Assembly (NCBI RefSeq): GCF_038502225.1
Contig: NC_091292.1
Span: forward strand, 50,648,444 to 50,712,443
Direction: 5' to 3'
Origin: Cherax quadricarinatus
Lineage: Eukaryota > Arthropoda > Malacostraca > Decapoda > Parastacidae
Length of the DNA: 64,000 nucleotides
Part shown: positions 10,551 to 23,070 of the stretch, one piece after another
Numbering within the stretch: position 1 is the first letter of the stretch
How the letters are laid out: the number at the start of each line of letters is the position of its first letter
Notes under the pieces: generated by a model
Seen by the model: only the letters and a program-made list of their open reading frames with translations
Databases searched by the model: none
What the model was told of the DNA's origin: nothing
Made by a program: the position numbers and the translations under genes

Positions 10551-12204
10551 TGACAATCCTCAATAAGTACCCACAATCAACACGCTGGACCAGGTGTCAG
10601 ATCACATGCGAAATATCTAAGTCTTATAAACCTGCTGTGTTATTATACAGTTCTGTGAGTGTTTATATCTCGTCCTTAGGTGTACGTCCTTGTGTTTACG
10701 ATCCATTTTGTGTGCCAAATTATTACCACTATTACAGGAAGTCTCTTAACATAATTTTAATGAGATATGTATCATATTAATTAGTAGCAGCCCGAGTCGA
10801 GTCAAGTGAGTGTTCACTGAATATGCTCAATATTACGTCATGCATTTTTTAATGAAATTTTCTTTCTTTGTAATTTATGCTTAGGTGTAAGACCTTGTCT
10901 TCACCATTCTTTGTAACGTGTGCATTATTATTTTACAAATGTATCATACTTAGTATTAGCCTGAATTGAGTCAAGTGGAAGTGTTCATTTAATTTGAGCC
11001 CCTTTGTTTCATGTGATCTAGAAATCTGATTTTATACTCAATATTACTTCTTGCACTAGCTATAGTCGAGAAGTGATTCAGGAATTCTTGCGTTGTGAGT
11101 CTTGCATGAGATATCATCAATGGTCAACATGGCATCTCTCACATTCCTGTAGGTGGTGGAAATGATAACTCTCAGACATTTAAAAGTAAGCAAAGGATAA
11201 GTGACAGAGCTAGAGTGCCGACGTAGCCAGACTCACATGAATCGTGGGCAATGTGATACTTAACTTCCTGGTGCACACAGGGTGCGACAAACCTTTCTTC
11301 AAAGGACAAATGTGTTAGGTTAAACGTCTCTGACAACACCCTGCCCCCTGCTAAGTTTACATGGCTATTGGAAGCAGTAAAGAAACAGTCTGAGATAAGG
11401 ATTAAAATTTAGAAAGTCACACAACTATGCGTTTGTAGAACAGAATCATGTAATCAATGATCTGCTTAATACAACTTATGTAAGTATTAAGCTGCTCCGC
11501 CCTCCATCAGAAACTCAACACTTGAAAAAATGGGTCAGCATTAAAACCTTAGGATTCCCTCTCTACATGGATCCATCCTATTTTAATCGAAGTTAACATG
11601 TCAGTAGACCCAAGAGAATCAAAGGTCCCAAACGATTGCTAGTTGGGAAGGTCCAGTGCCCCTCCCTCGTTACTTACCTATTGAAATGTATCAACCCCCT
11701 CAGCGTAGGTGCACAATGGCCAGGTTTCAGTAGATTGTGCAGTACTACATTGTTGGTGTGGCAAAATTAGCTGAAGGGCCAAATTTTGGACTAAAACAGG
11801 TTAGTTTTTGGATTAAAATTACCCTTTCTTGCAATCAGTTTATGGCACTCAAGAAACACTTAGTGAAACAGACTAGAATTCGGTGGATTTGATAGTTGAA
11901 ATAGGCCAGAAATAGGACCAAAAATGTCTTCGGCCGAATTATCAGAGCAGCTAACCCTAGGTCTATATAGGCCTCCACTGACCTTTAAATCGACCTTCAT
12001 AAATAACCACTCGTGCCGAAAATCACAGCTGCAAAGTGACATAACTTATAAATCACAGCTGCAAGGCGAAAGAAAGCAAGAATCCTGGCATTTCTGTCTT
12101 TCTGGTTACTGGAAAGTGACCCTTAAGATGTTCAGAAATAAGGCGAAAATCCGCTTGGCCGATAGTGGTAAGAAAGTCACTTCCCACCAATTCCCTTGCT
12201 AGGT
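10551..12204. other. Non-coding stretch with a diverged tandem duplication
   Basis: No gene or recognised element. The blocks at about 10660-10855 and 10875-11060 are diverged copies of each other: both contain TAGGTGTA, GTATCATA, GAGTCAAGTG, GTGTTCA and CTCAATATTAC in the same order, about 170-205 bases apart. Short open frames at 11860-12202 look like chance. Confidence 0.4.
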
Positions 12205-12350
12205 AAAGGGACAAATGCTCAACTAATGTGGCATTTTATTGTAGCAATGTTTCGCTCTCCAGAACTTTGTAAAGTTGTTACAAACAATACAGGGACACAC
12301 AGGATACATATAGGCAATAATACGAGATCAAAAATCATTAGCACTGAAGA
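12205..12350 (-). mobile_element. Outer inverted arm (Penelope-type terminal hairpin module)
   Basis: The reverse strand reads TTCTGGAGAGCGAAACATTG, CTACAATAAAATG, CCACATTAGTTG. The arm at 25560-25690 has the same blocks on the plus strand (TTCCTGGAGAGC, CTACAATAAAATG, CACATTAGTT) plus a shared GTCCC...GTAACA region. The two arms therefore face each other across 13 kb, with later insertions between them. Confidence 0.55.
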
Positions 12351-12355
12351 GCCCT

Positions 12356-12436
12356 GACTGACCGATGCTAAAGGCAGTAGCGGTAGTAGCAGCAGTTGTA
12401 GCAGCGGCAGCTGCGGCAGTACTAATAGTAGTATCA
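12356..12436. repeat. Degenerate (AGC/TAG)n simple repeat
   Basis: GTAGCAGCAG-type trinucleotide repeat directly upstream of the 5' end of Tx1-like copy 2. Similar TAG-rich sequence lies directly downstream of its 3' end at 25380-25462. Confidence 0.8.
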
Positions 12437-12469
12437 TTGTTCTCTTCGCTTTCGGGCCGAGAGGATCTC

Positions 12470-13497
12470 CTGTGCAGATGCTTCTGTTGAAGCTGCCCTT
12501 CCTGCGCAGTTTCCCGTTTCCTCAAAGATGGCAGCCAGTTGCCACAGAAGAAGCAACACTGTGTGTTGACTTAGAGGAGCAATTTACCTAGCAAATGCCT
12601 CTGTTTTACTGCCGGCGATCGTCAGGGACATTTTCTGCATTGACAACGACAAGCTCTATGGGATTGCTCTAAATGGATCATCACGGATTTTCATCAAGTT
12701 CTGCACAGTGGCAGCTTATGAGAGGACGGTGACATGGTTTCAGAAGTGTATCACTGTGACACTGTAAAGATGACATTGAGACGCCCCATTCCCTCGTTTA
12801 TTGTCCTAGAGGATTTTAGGACAGGTGTTTGTGACTTATGCGGGACAACGAAAGACGTGTCATTTGTGTGGTGCTTTTGACCACATGGCAGCCGGGTGTG
12901 GTAAGGCGGGCATGGAAATGCCAGTGGTACCTGAGTCTGTGGCGGTAGCTCCGTCTGCTCCTGTGGATACGGAAGGTAAAGGCACATGGGAGGACGAAGT
13001 GGATGGTGTGGAGGAGCGTTGTGTGACACTACCAGAAGTTCCAGATGCACCCACACAGGATGACCCTGGACCTGAGCAGGAGCCTGTTGGGGTGGTGGAG
13101 GTAGATGAACTACGGGACTTATCTGAACCCCTGCAGGAGATAATAAAGTCTTTTCTGGAAGTGCTGGTGGAGGAGATATCCTCTGTAGGTGGGAGAAGTC
13201 TGATGGTGAAGGAGGATATGCATGGGCAGGTATCAGCCTCCGGGGTTGGGGACTGGTATGTTGCAGTTGCATCAGGTGGAGGCTGAAGTGTACAGGGATG
13301 GTGAAAGTGATGGGATGTAGGTAGAGAGTGCTTCTAGGAAGAGGGCTGGAGGCTCATCGGATGATGAAGTAATCACGCCAGCCCAGCGTTCGGGTAAAAA
13401 GACGTGGGCGGGAGTGACCAAGAAAGGGCAGGGGAGTGCACAGGAGGGGAGGGGGTCCAGGGGAGTAAGTGTGCAAGGGAGAAGGCTGGAGCAATGA
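12470..13497 (+). pseudogene. ORF1 of Tx1-like copy 2
   Basis: Contains LYGIALNGSSRIFIKF near 12660, RRPIPSFIVLEDF near 12785, and VTYAGQRKTCHLCGAFDHMA with a following GC, a complete CCHC knuckle, at 12835-12903. The acidic tail has WEDEVDGVEERC, and the end is basic (SGKKTWAGVTKKG) with a stop at 13495-13497. Frameshifts near 12600 and 12765 and a TAG at 13318-13320 break it. The RRM middle seen in copy 1 is largely deleted around 12760. Confidence 0.65.
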
Positions 13498-13524
13498 AAA
13501 GTGTAATAGACAGGTCACAGAAAG

Positions 13525-16080
13525 AGGAAAGCACCCCTTTTTTGCATATTTAAGTGTCTAACTGTAAATGTGAATGACTTTAAAGCTGCTGTTCAATGTG
13601 TATGGTTGGAGGATGTTTTGACACGATTGGACATAGACTTGTGTTTTATTCAAGAACATAATTTTAAGTATGGTAGGGATTTGAGGTTGAAAGGTTTTAG
13701 GATGAATGCTGGTAGTTCTGGGAGACTAAAGGGCAGAGTGGCAGTGGTGGTGAGGGAATCCAGCCCATTCTGAGTGCTCGGTTGGGAAGAGGGGGGGAGG
13801 GAAGGGTGGAGGGGACATGCGGGGAGGTCAGGGTGTGTTTCCTGGGGATATATATGCCGGCAGATAGTAACAGGAAAGTAAAGGAGGATTTTGTACAGGT
13901 TTTACTTTTTCATTTGCGGGGTTTACCCATGGTTTCCATCATGGGCGGTGAATGGAATTGTGTCATTAGAAATAAAGATGTGGAGCCGAGAGGGGAGGGG
14001 CGTGCTTTGGGTATTGAGGGATTTGTTGAGGGAGGCGGGGATTTATGACATAGTCAGGGGTGGAGGGTGGAGCACACTTTTGTGCGGCAGGGTTATGCTG
14101 CAAGATTAGACCGCACACACATAATGCATGGGGTTACGGTGGAACACCATGTGCAGACGTTAGACTTTGGGTTTTCAGACCATCGTGCCATTCTGGCAGA
14201 AGTGGCTTGGGATGGTATGGCTAGCTGGCAATCAGGTTATTGGAAAATGAATGCGAGGTTACTTCAGGGGGAGGAGGAGGGGTTGTCATTTAGGGACTGG
14301 TGGAGGCATCTCTGGAATACACGCACTCAGGAGGAGGATGTATTGGGATGGTGGGAGAAGAGTGCTAAACCGGGGATTAAGGAGTATTATCAGCATAAAG
14401 GAAGGGATGAGGCGTGGTGGCATTTTGGCTTACAAAAGTACCTTGAGGGACAGCTTCATGATTGTTATAAAGGGGGAGGGGGTGGTAGGCATGGGGATAT
14501 AGTGGAGCTGAGGGCAAGACTGACAGAATTACAAAATTCGCGTTTTGATGCAATATGTGTGAGGAGTGGGTTAGAGGAGGTATTATGGGGAGATAAGCCG
14601 TCAGGTTGTGTAATCAGGGAAAGACAACAGATGACCACGATAATGGGATTAGAGGTGTGTAAAGGGATAGGGGGATATAGAGTGGGGCAATGGAATGAGC
14701 AACTATGTGTATTTTTGGTTTAGGGAGACTTTAAAGCAGGGGAGGGTGGAGGAAGGGAGGAGGAGAGGATAAGGAATGGAATATTGGGTGTTTTAGGGGG
14801 GGGGGGAGCGGTCAGCGCTATGGGGTAGAATTAGAATTACCGTGGGGGAGGCGGTAATGAGCACGAGTGGGGGAAAGGTGCCAAGGATTAATGGGATCCC
14901 TAATGACTTCTATATTGCAAATTGGGATTGTATGAAGGAATGTCTGGTCTCTTTGCTAAACTGTATGAAGGAAAGATGTGTGATGGGGGAGATGCAGGGC
15001 ACAGGGGTAATTGTCTTGGTTCATAAAAGTGGGGGGGAAGACCCTGGGGGCCTATAGGGCGATCTCCCACATGTGTTCTGATTATAAACTATTTGCAAAG
15101 GTGCTAGGCAATCGCATGAAAAAGTTGATTGACTTAGTTATACATAGAGGACAGTACAGGGTACCAGGTCGAAGTATGCAGGAGGGGCAAGGGAAGATTA
15201 GGGATTTTTTGGAGGACAGACAGGGATGGGGGGACGTCTTGGGGATTGATTGAAAGCAGGCATATGACTGCATTGATAGAAGTATGTTGAGGATAATTTT
15301 ACAGGCACAGGGATTTTGGGACGAGGTATGTGAAGCAGAGTTACCTTAGGGCGGGAGGGGAGAGGGGTATAAGAGTGGGAACAGTCATGGAGGATGTGAG
15401 GAAATGGTGGATGGGGAAGGAGTTATTGGTGTGTGAAGATATGGTGTGCAATTTGTTGGCAACATGTGATGCAAGAAAGGTAAGGGTAAGCAGGCTTCAG
15501 AGAACAGGTAGGCACTGGGAGGTACAGGGAGTAGAAACTTACCGGATGTATGATTGGAGGGGGATTTGGGGAGACTTTAGAAAGCTCAAATTACAGCTGT
15601 GGGTTTGGGAGCTGGTGAATAGGTTCTTCTTGGGAAAATTAGCATCGAGGTCTGTGCTTTTTAGGATGGGTTAAGTGGGAGCGGGGAATTGTCCACTATG
15701 TGGGGAGGAGGAGACAGCTTTCCATGTTGTCTATTTTTGTGGAACCTTGGGGGCTGTAAAGTTATGGTTAGCGAGGGTCCTTTGTATAGAGGGCTTTGCA
15801 TTTTGACGTGGGATGGGTAACCAAGGATGTTCGATGGGCTGTGATCTATGTGGTACCAAATTTTTAGTATGTTTCATGGGGTATGAGGGAGGTAGGGGTG
15901 GTTGTAGGGTCTGGGCTCTTGCGGCGTGAGTGTACCACACGGTTTGCAGGAATAGGCTTCTATATGGGGGAGTGGGTAAGTAGTTTTTTCTTGGGTTATC
16001 GCAATCTGACAGTAGGTGTGTTGGTAGGGTTGGGAGCAGGGTAGCACTGGGATGGGTTGAGTTCCCGGGGACTGTCACTT
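13525..16080 (+). pseudogene. ORF2 of Tx1-like copy 2, RT palm deleted
   Basis: The APE start CLTVNVNDFKAAV and CFIQEHNFKYG at 13553-13670 match copy 1. DFGFSDHRAILAEVAW at 14165-14205 carries the APE SDH motif. RT fingers follow (GKVPRINGIPNDFY, 14870; YRAISHMCSDYK, 15053) and a damaged motif A region near 15240. At about 15325 the sequence jumps straight to VKQSYLRAGGERG, which in copy 1 lies some 700 bases downstream, so motifs B and C are absent. The C-terminal WRGIWGDF and VYHTVCRNRLLYG blocks remain. Several stops. Confidence 0.65.
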
Positions 16081-16357
16081 TTGTTTGTTTTGGAGTTAGT
16101 AGAGGTTCAGATGAGTTAAGAGAGTGGTAGCAGTGTATGTGGGTGTGCAGTCTTTAAGCAAGAGGGGGGGGTATGGTGGGGGACAGAAGACATACGGTTT
16201 TTACTGACTGGGATTTTGACTTTAGACTGAAGGTGTAGTTTTGTGAGAGTGGAATTTAGTATAATATAGTTGGTATGGGGTCAGGGGCCAGGATGGCTTT
16301 TGAATGTTAGTAGTAGTACGGCTCTGCAAATGTATTATGGGCCTTATGTACGGTGTC

Positions 16358-16388
<31 letters not shown>

Positions 16389-16643
16389 GACTCCTGTGTG
16401 GTAAGTTTCTGTCGAATGACAGACTGGTTTTACTGGTAGGGTGTGAAAAAGTATTTTTATCCCCTGTGAGGTTGGATACTCCAGGGGGTAATCATACTAT
16501 GCAGCTCTTGGTATATAATATTCTTTTTATTAATTGAAACTTTGTATGTCTTATATATAAATGAATTTGTAAAGTTGGCTTTTGCATGTCTAAAATTTTA
16601 TTAAGTGACGTGGACCTGTTTTTTTTATGTAAACGATGGTACA
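16081..16643 (+). other. 3' UTR of Tx1-like copy 2, proximal part, with poly(T)
   Basis: Non-coding, G/T-rich, with a T run of about 30 at 16359-16388. It stops at the BEL/Pao target site (GTACA 16639-16643) and continues at 24887. Confidence 0.55.
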
Positions 16644-17361
16644 TGTTGAGAAATGACATTACCAGCTAAGTTTAAAGAGTTTGTACTTAACTTAGAAAGA
16701 CAGCTCATCGCCTGCACAGCCGCCCCTGCAGACGAGGTCTTGAGAAGCTGTCGAAGTCATCTCTCAACGGGCTGTAAAGATTTATAATTTGTAAGATTAT
16801 AAATTACCCCTAGGGGGTGTTATGTCAGCATATTTCATTCACTGATTGCTGACAAATTACATACTTGTTTGGACTCAAAAGTCCGCACCTTACTGCCGAC
16901 TATAGGTTGATTACAAACTCCTTGCGACTCAAGAATTGCGCAGTCCCCCGTACTACAAGAAATTTGTAACCTACCTTGCTCTTGTAGCATGAGCTATGGT
17001 GTTCTTCACACCTTCGACAGATATCGGTGACTTGATAGAAGCTGAAGTGTCCTTGGATGTCCACGTCTTCCATAGTCTAGGAATACGCACACTGGTACAC
17101 TATGTTCCACAAGATTTGTCTTTATTGTTCACAATCTTATCACTAAAGAAGCTGATCACACTTCTCTTAAGTGTTTATTGTGTTTTATGAGATACTTTGT
17201 TCACACTAACGCACAGATCGTTCTTTGTTGGTTATCCTGGCGTCAGTGTCACTCTCAGTAGAGTCAAAAGTAATCTGAAGATGCCACAGTGCCCCATGCC
17301 GTCACTGCCCCCAGCCCAAAGGAAAAGCTGACATAGTACTTTTGCTTCCTTGCCACTTCCT
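16644..17361 (-). repeat. BEL/Pao 3' LTR, distal segment
   Basis: Matches 23858-24553 closely (starts TGTTGAGAAATG; shares CCCCTAGGGGGTGTTATG and the rest), apart from a divergent patch at 17314-17349. It is continued at 23071-23383 after the inserted CR1/L2-like element. A 64-codon open frame inside both LTRs shows no domain and I do not call it a gene. Confidence 0.85.
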
Positions 17362-17441
17362 TGCCGCGTCAGGAGGACGCCGGCCCAGCAACCACCCCAC
17401 TCACCACCACTCAAGGTGACACCACAACAATAACAACAAAC

Positions 17442-18280
17442 ATGGCTGCCACCAGCCCATCCTCCCCTCTCTTCCCCGGATTCAACCTACCAAGTAGTCT
17501 CTCAGGTATGACCAACGATCCAGATACCCTAAAGACATGCATCTCCAACTTAGTTATTGAAAATATGAACCTTCGAGAGACGCTAACAAAACAAGACACC
17601 AGGATGACACAACTCGAGAACAAAATCCTCAGTCTTGAACAAAAGTTATCAACACCAGGAATGACTAACTGTGGCAAGACCATCCAGACAGTCATAGATA
17701 GCCATACCCAACAAATAATATCTCTTAATACAAAGGTTGAAGAAGCAGTAAAAGAATGGAAGAACAAGTTAGATAACCAGTTCAGCGACTACTTTGCTCT
17801 CCAAGAAGATAAAACTGAACAAGATAAACTATCGGACGCAGTAATAGTTAACAGTCCACTTTTTTCCAGTGATATGAACCAAACAAACAGTAAAGAAATT
17901 ACTCTGCAGATCATAAAGGACCAAACAAAAGTTACAGTACCAGAGTCAGAAATAAAAGAAGCCAGGTTACTAGGATCCCATAGTAAAAAAAGTGTTATGC
18001 TTAGATTCCACTCACATGACAGGAAAAAAGACTTAATTATTGCATCTATTAAAGTAAAGAAAGAGGTATACATAAACGAGTGTCTTACCAAAAAACGTCA
18101 GAACCTCCTGTTAGAGTCAGAAAACTTAAGCGGGAGAATAATGACACAATACACCAATGCTTCACACGGGATGGGAAAATTCTAGTTAGGAAAACAAATG
18201 TAGGTCAACTGTACACAATCACGAACGAGAATGATCTATCACGATTTCTCAGGGATACTAATCTTACACAGAATAACTAA
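17442..18280 (+). pseudogene. ORF1 of CR1/L2-like element: coiled coil plus FP-type domain
   Basis: Starts at an ATG in good context (AACATGG) at 17442. A Ser/Pro-rich start is followed by a heptad-rich coiled coil (from about NMNLRETLTKQDTRMTQLEN, around residues 45-110). The C-terminal half resembles the FP-type domain of LINE ORF1 proteins: ARLLGSHSKKSVMLRFHSH, then VYINECLTKKRQNLLLES, then DGKILVRK and TNENDLSRFL. The last two blocks are in another frame, so one frameshift lies near 18150-18165. Likely an RNA-binding, trimerising gag-like protein. Confidence 0.65.
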
Positions 18281-19030
18281 ACAATGTCCAACCTAAAAGC
18301 CTGCGTAGTGTAGTGTATGTTTTGCTCCATTATTGTTCAAATTTCATTGTACAATCTCTTAGTAATTAATTAATCAACTACCTCATTTTGTGATTTTACT
18401 AGTAAGCATAAGTCACCTTATGTAATTTTCTTATTTACTATTGTTTGCTTAAACATTAGCTGAATTGATACTTTCTCTGTCCATATTACTACCTCATATT
18501 TTTTTTAAATACTATCAATTGATATTACTTACTAAAATTAATAATTACCATTTTTACTATAATTTCAATTTACTCTCAACATTTCTGACATTTAATAACC
18601 ATTACTTGTCTAATTACCTTTATCTGTTTTAATACCAAATTTTCAAGTTTGTATATTCAACTCCAACCTTTATATTATCCTTTGTACCTGTGTACCTGTC
18701 TACCATCTTACTATCATATTATAACCAAGACATTACCATTGTTATTTTTTACTATTATTCTTTTGGTACTTTAATTGTGAATTTTATTTTGTCAATTTAA
18801 ATCTAGTTATACTCTTGATCTTGTCAACAACATATACCAGACTCTAGTGCAATTGCAAGTACCATTTCAATTTGTATTTTTATATTATAAGTTTATATTG
18901 TAAGTCCTACTCTAAGATTGTTTTCATATCTTAGTGACTATATTGTGTGTGCAATTAGTGTATATTTCAATTATATTTATTATTGTTCAAGGCCCTTAAC
19001 TATATTTTGCTAACTAGTACCAACTACCTC

Positions 19031-19109
<79 letters not shown>

Positions 19110-19713
19110 TACTTTTTTTATTCTTTTGCTACCTTAACTTGTATATTTTATCTTGTCAATTTAAATCTAGTTATACTCTAATTCTTGTAAACAACTTATA
19201 TAACACCTTAGTGCAATTACAACTGAGAGTCTTGTGCCTTTTTTATATCATTAGATTAAACTCAGTTGTACTATAGCTCATTCTAGCTCAATACATAGTC
19301 AGTACCAAAGTCATTATATTAGACCATAGTGTAATTACTAGTGAGAACCTGGTGCTATTTTTAATTTGTATTTCTACATTATTAGATTAAACCTAGTTGT
19401 ACTATTGCTCACTCTAGGTCAATACATAGACTATACCAAAGTCATCACATTAGACCTTAGTGCAATTACAAGTGAGAGTCTTGTGCTATTTTTAATTTGT
19501 ATTTTTATATTATTAGTTTATACCTAGTTGTACTTTAGCTCATTCCAGCACAACACATAGACAACAACTTCATTATGTGTATTAGTGACTATACTCTACA
19601 TGACCAAAATGCTATAACTATATACTTGTCCAAACTTCCCACCACTACAGATATCAGTACTAAAACTCAACACACAACTCAGGATATAAATAACCATAAT
19701 TTAAACCTAGAAT
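18281..19713 (+). other. AT-rich inter-ORF spacer with ~120-bp tandem repeats
   Basis: No ORF of note. The block TTAGTGCAATTAC...GTGAGAGTCTTGTGC recurs at about 19208, 19324 and 19453, with a diverged relative near 18840. Units are roughly 117-129 bp and include TTTAATTTGTATTT, TATTATTAG and CTAGTTGTACT. A (TA)n tract interrupts the series. Such a long spacer is unusual between ORFs of this group. Confidence 0.6.
19033..19107. repeat. (TA)n microsatellite
   Basis: Uninterrupted TA tract inside the CR1/L2-like spacer. Confidence 0.97.
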
Positions 19714-22666
19714 ATGATTGATCACGTTGACCCTGATCTAAACCTACATAATCTGACACACAATCAAAACCTATTGGAAAGTAACTGCCCTTACTACACA
19801 GCATCACAAGCCAGCACTATCCTAAAAAATGATAAAAGTCTATCAGTACTTAACTACAACATTAGGTCCTTAAGCAAACACACGGATGACCACCTGGCAC
19901 TCCTTGAATCACTAAAGACACCCTTCTGCATTATTCTTACCGAGACCTGGCTAAAACAGGACACAATAGATATCTACCCTCTACCAGGATACACAGCAAT
20001 CCACAACTGCAGACCATACCAAGTTGGGGGTGGTATTGTAATCTATTACTCTAACCAATTATCTTGTATCAGCACCAATTGCTTTAGTGATGAATATGGG
20101 GAATACATTTTTGCTAATTTTACTGTAAAAAACCTTAAGACGCCTATAACAATAGGTGCCATTTACAGGATACCCCACACTAACATCCCAAACTTCAGTG
20201 AGAAATTAAAGGCACTAATAACAAACAGACAAATGAATAAGCACCACCTTCTCTTAGCTGGTGACTTCAACATCAACCTTGGCCTACTAGATGATCAGCC
20301 TGTAACTGATTTCATCAACAATATGAACAACACACTTCTCATACCAACAATAACTAAACCAAACAGGCTCACTGAAACAAGTGCAACCATAATAGACCAC
20401 ATATGGACTAATATACTAGCCCCCCTTAAATCAGGGATAATCACAGATAGCACTACAGACCACTACCCTACCTTCCTCTTGACAAACATTAGTAAACCAC
20501 CACTTGAATACAACAAAGTCTCATTTAGACTCCATGATGAGGCCTCAATAAGAAAGTTCACAGCTGACCTAGAGACTGTTGGCTGGCCTACAGAATTCTC
20601 CAAGGCCAATGGTATTGACGACTGGACAGACATTTTTCTTAACAAACTACTTAGACTATACAACAAACATTGTCCTATAAAAACGAAACAGATCACAAAC
20701 AAACGGCTTGGTTGCCCATGGCTAACCAGCACCATTCTGAAATCCATTGATAAGAAACACCAATATGAAAAACAATATAGACAGGGCTTAATACACAAAG
20801 ATATTCTTAAACACTATTCATCAGTCCTCACCAAAGTAATAAAGAAAGCCAAACAACTATACTACTCCAGTAGATTCACTGACACAAGAGGAGATATAAA
20901 AAAGACCTGGAAAACACTCTCAGATTCTAGGGACCCACAAACTGAAAAAAACAAGAATATTGTCCTAACTAAACCTAATGAAACACCACTACAACCCACC
21001 GACACAGCTAACAAGATAAACGACTTCTTCTCAACCATAGGTTCTAATCTCGCCAATACAATCCCACGTACCAATGCCCATGCCGGGGACTACCTAGATG
21101 GGAATTTCCCAAATTCCTTCTATCTTGCTCCAACTGAGCCCACGGAAGTCACCGAGATTATAAAGTCACTTAAAAATAACTCAGGGAATCTGTCTCATGT
21201 CCCACCATTATTGTACAAGAGAGTGGCCCATGTCCTCTCGCATACTATCTCATTGCTTTTTAACAAGTCACTAGAAGCTAGCACCTTCCCGAAACTACTC
21301 AAGACGGCAAGGGTTACACCAATACATAAAGGTGGTGACCCTACAGATTTAAACAACTATAGGCCAATATCAAACTTACCATTGCTATCCAAAATCTTTG
21401 AGAAACTTGTGCACAGGAGACTATATTCATTTATAACGTCACAAAACATACTCAACCCCTGCCAATTTGGATTCAGGAAAAATAAAAGCACTAACGATGC
21501 AATTATAAAAATGCTAGATCTGCTTTACACAGCATTGGAAAATAAGGAATATCCACTAGGAATTTTTATTGACCTAAGAAAAGCTTTTGACACAGTAGAC
21601 CACAGCATCCTACTCCACAAACTTGACCATTATGGTATAAGAGGCCATGCACTTGCATATTTCAAATTTTACCTTACTAACAGGTATCAGTATGTCACCA
21701 TTAAAGATACAGCATCAACAACACAGCCACTTGATACTGGAGTTCTGCAGGGAAGTGTCATTGGTCCCCTGCTCTTCCTCATATACATCAATGATCTTCC
21801 AAACGTATCTCGACACCTGAACCCCATTCTCTTTGCTGACGACACGACTTATGTCATCTCTCACCCTAATCTTGCAACCCTCAACACCATTGCTAATGAG
21901 GAGCTGATCAAAATATCGACTTGGATGACAGCCAATAAACTTACGCTTAACGTTGACAAAACCTACTACATTATGTTTGGTAGCAGAGCAGGAGATGCGC
22001 AAATTAACATTAAGATTGACAACACTCTAATTACCAGGCATAATGAGGGCAAATTCCTAGGCCTATACCTCGACAACAACCTGAACTTCAGCACCCATAT
22101 TCAACACATAACCAAAAAAGTATCCAAAACGGTTGGGATCCTCTCCAAGATATGATACTACGTGCCGCAAACTGCCCTTCTCACACTATACCATTCACTT
22201 ATATATCCATACCTAACCTATGCTATCTGTGCTTGGGGTTCAACTGCAGCAACACACCTAAAGCCAATAATAACCCAACAAAAAGCCGCAGTAAGAATAA
22301 TCACCAAATCCCATCCCTGGCAACACACCCCCCCCACTCTTCATAGATCTAAACTTACTCCCTGTTCAGTATATCCACACTTACTACTGTGCAATCTACA
22401 TCTACAGGACCTTAAATTCCAATATTAACCTTGACCTAAAACGCTTTCTTGATAGTTGTGACAGAACCCACAGACACAACACCAGACACAAACATCTCTA
22501 TGACATTCCCTGTGTCCAACTAAACCTTTACAAAAATTCAATGTATGTCAAAGGCCCTAAAATCTGGAACACCCTACCTGAAAATTCCAAAACTGCAGAC
22601 ACATTCATCACCTTCAAAACTACCATCAGAAAACATTTTATCTCCCTGATACACCCTGTCAACTAA
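19714..22666 (+). pseudogene. ORF2 of CR1/L2-like element: APE endonuclease and reverse transcriptase
   Basis: 813 codons are open from ATG 19714 to a TGA at 22153-22155. APE: LNYNIRSLSKH, then TETWLKQD (Glu), AGDFNINLG (Asp/Asn) and TTDHYPTF (Asp-His). RT: PIHKGGDPTDLNNYRPIS near 21325, FRKNKSTND near 21470, motif A IDLRKAFDTVD near 21570, motif B GVLQGSVIGPLL near 21740, motif C FADDTTY near 21835. Past the TGA the C-terminus continues (YYVPQTALLTLYHSLIYPYL). A frameshift follows at a C run (22328-22335), and the natural end is TAA 22664-22666. The RT core looks intact; two late lesions disable it. Confidence 0.85.
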
Positions 22667-23070
22667 TAATACGAATACCACCTGGTGGTTCACACTTACA
22701 CTCACTCACCCATTTGACCATAAACAGAAATATCAATCTCAATCTCAAAATAATGAATCTTAACTAGTCATAAGTTGGCCTGTGATACTCCAATACTGAA
22801 ACTACGTATAGTGCCAAAACAAAAGCATTCACATTGCTAAACTCACAACTAGTATTTAGTTACTAAGCCATAATACCAACTTATCTCATAATTTTGTAAC
22901 ATTTTTAACCTAAGATTTAATATAAGTCTGCCCGAAATGCCTAGCCATGCTAGGTGTTCTAGTGGTACACTCTGTAATTATTATTTTACTACATGTAAAC
23001 CACACAATAACCAAATTCTGTAAACTCACCATTGTAATACTTATAGAGAAAAAAGTTTGAATTGAATTGA
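22667..23070 (+). other. 3' UTR and (TTGAA)n tail of the CR1/L2-like element
   Basis: Non-coding. Ends in TTTGAATTGAATTGA immediately before LTR sequence resumes at 23071. Confidence 0.7.

Larger units (their letters stand above)
17362..23070 (+). mobile_element. CR1/L2-like non-LTR element inserted in the BEL LTR
   Basis: The LTR sequence is continuous from TTGCCACTTCCT (ending 17361) to ATGAAGCAAAGC (23071) when compared with the intact LTR at 24549-24575. The 5.7-kb insert carries a coiled-coil/FP-like ORF1, a 1.4-kb AT-rich spacer, an APE-RT ORF2 and a 3' end of (TTGAA)n, typical of CR1/L2-group tails. No clear TSD. Confidence 0.8.

Noticed and set aside
12219..12525. Leu- and Ala/Thr-rich minus-strand ORFs
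   Set aside because: They translate the AGC/TAG simple repeat and the Tx1 leader on the antisense strand.
16996..17190. 64-codon ORF (MVFFTPSTDIGDL...) present twice, also 24210-24404
   Set aside because: Lies inside both BEL LTRs, is repeated only because LTRs are duplicated, and has no domain; not supported as a gene.
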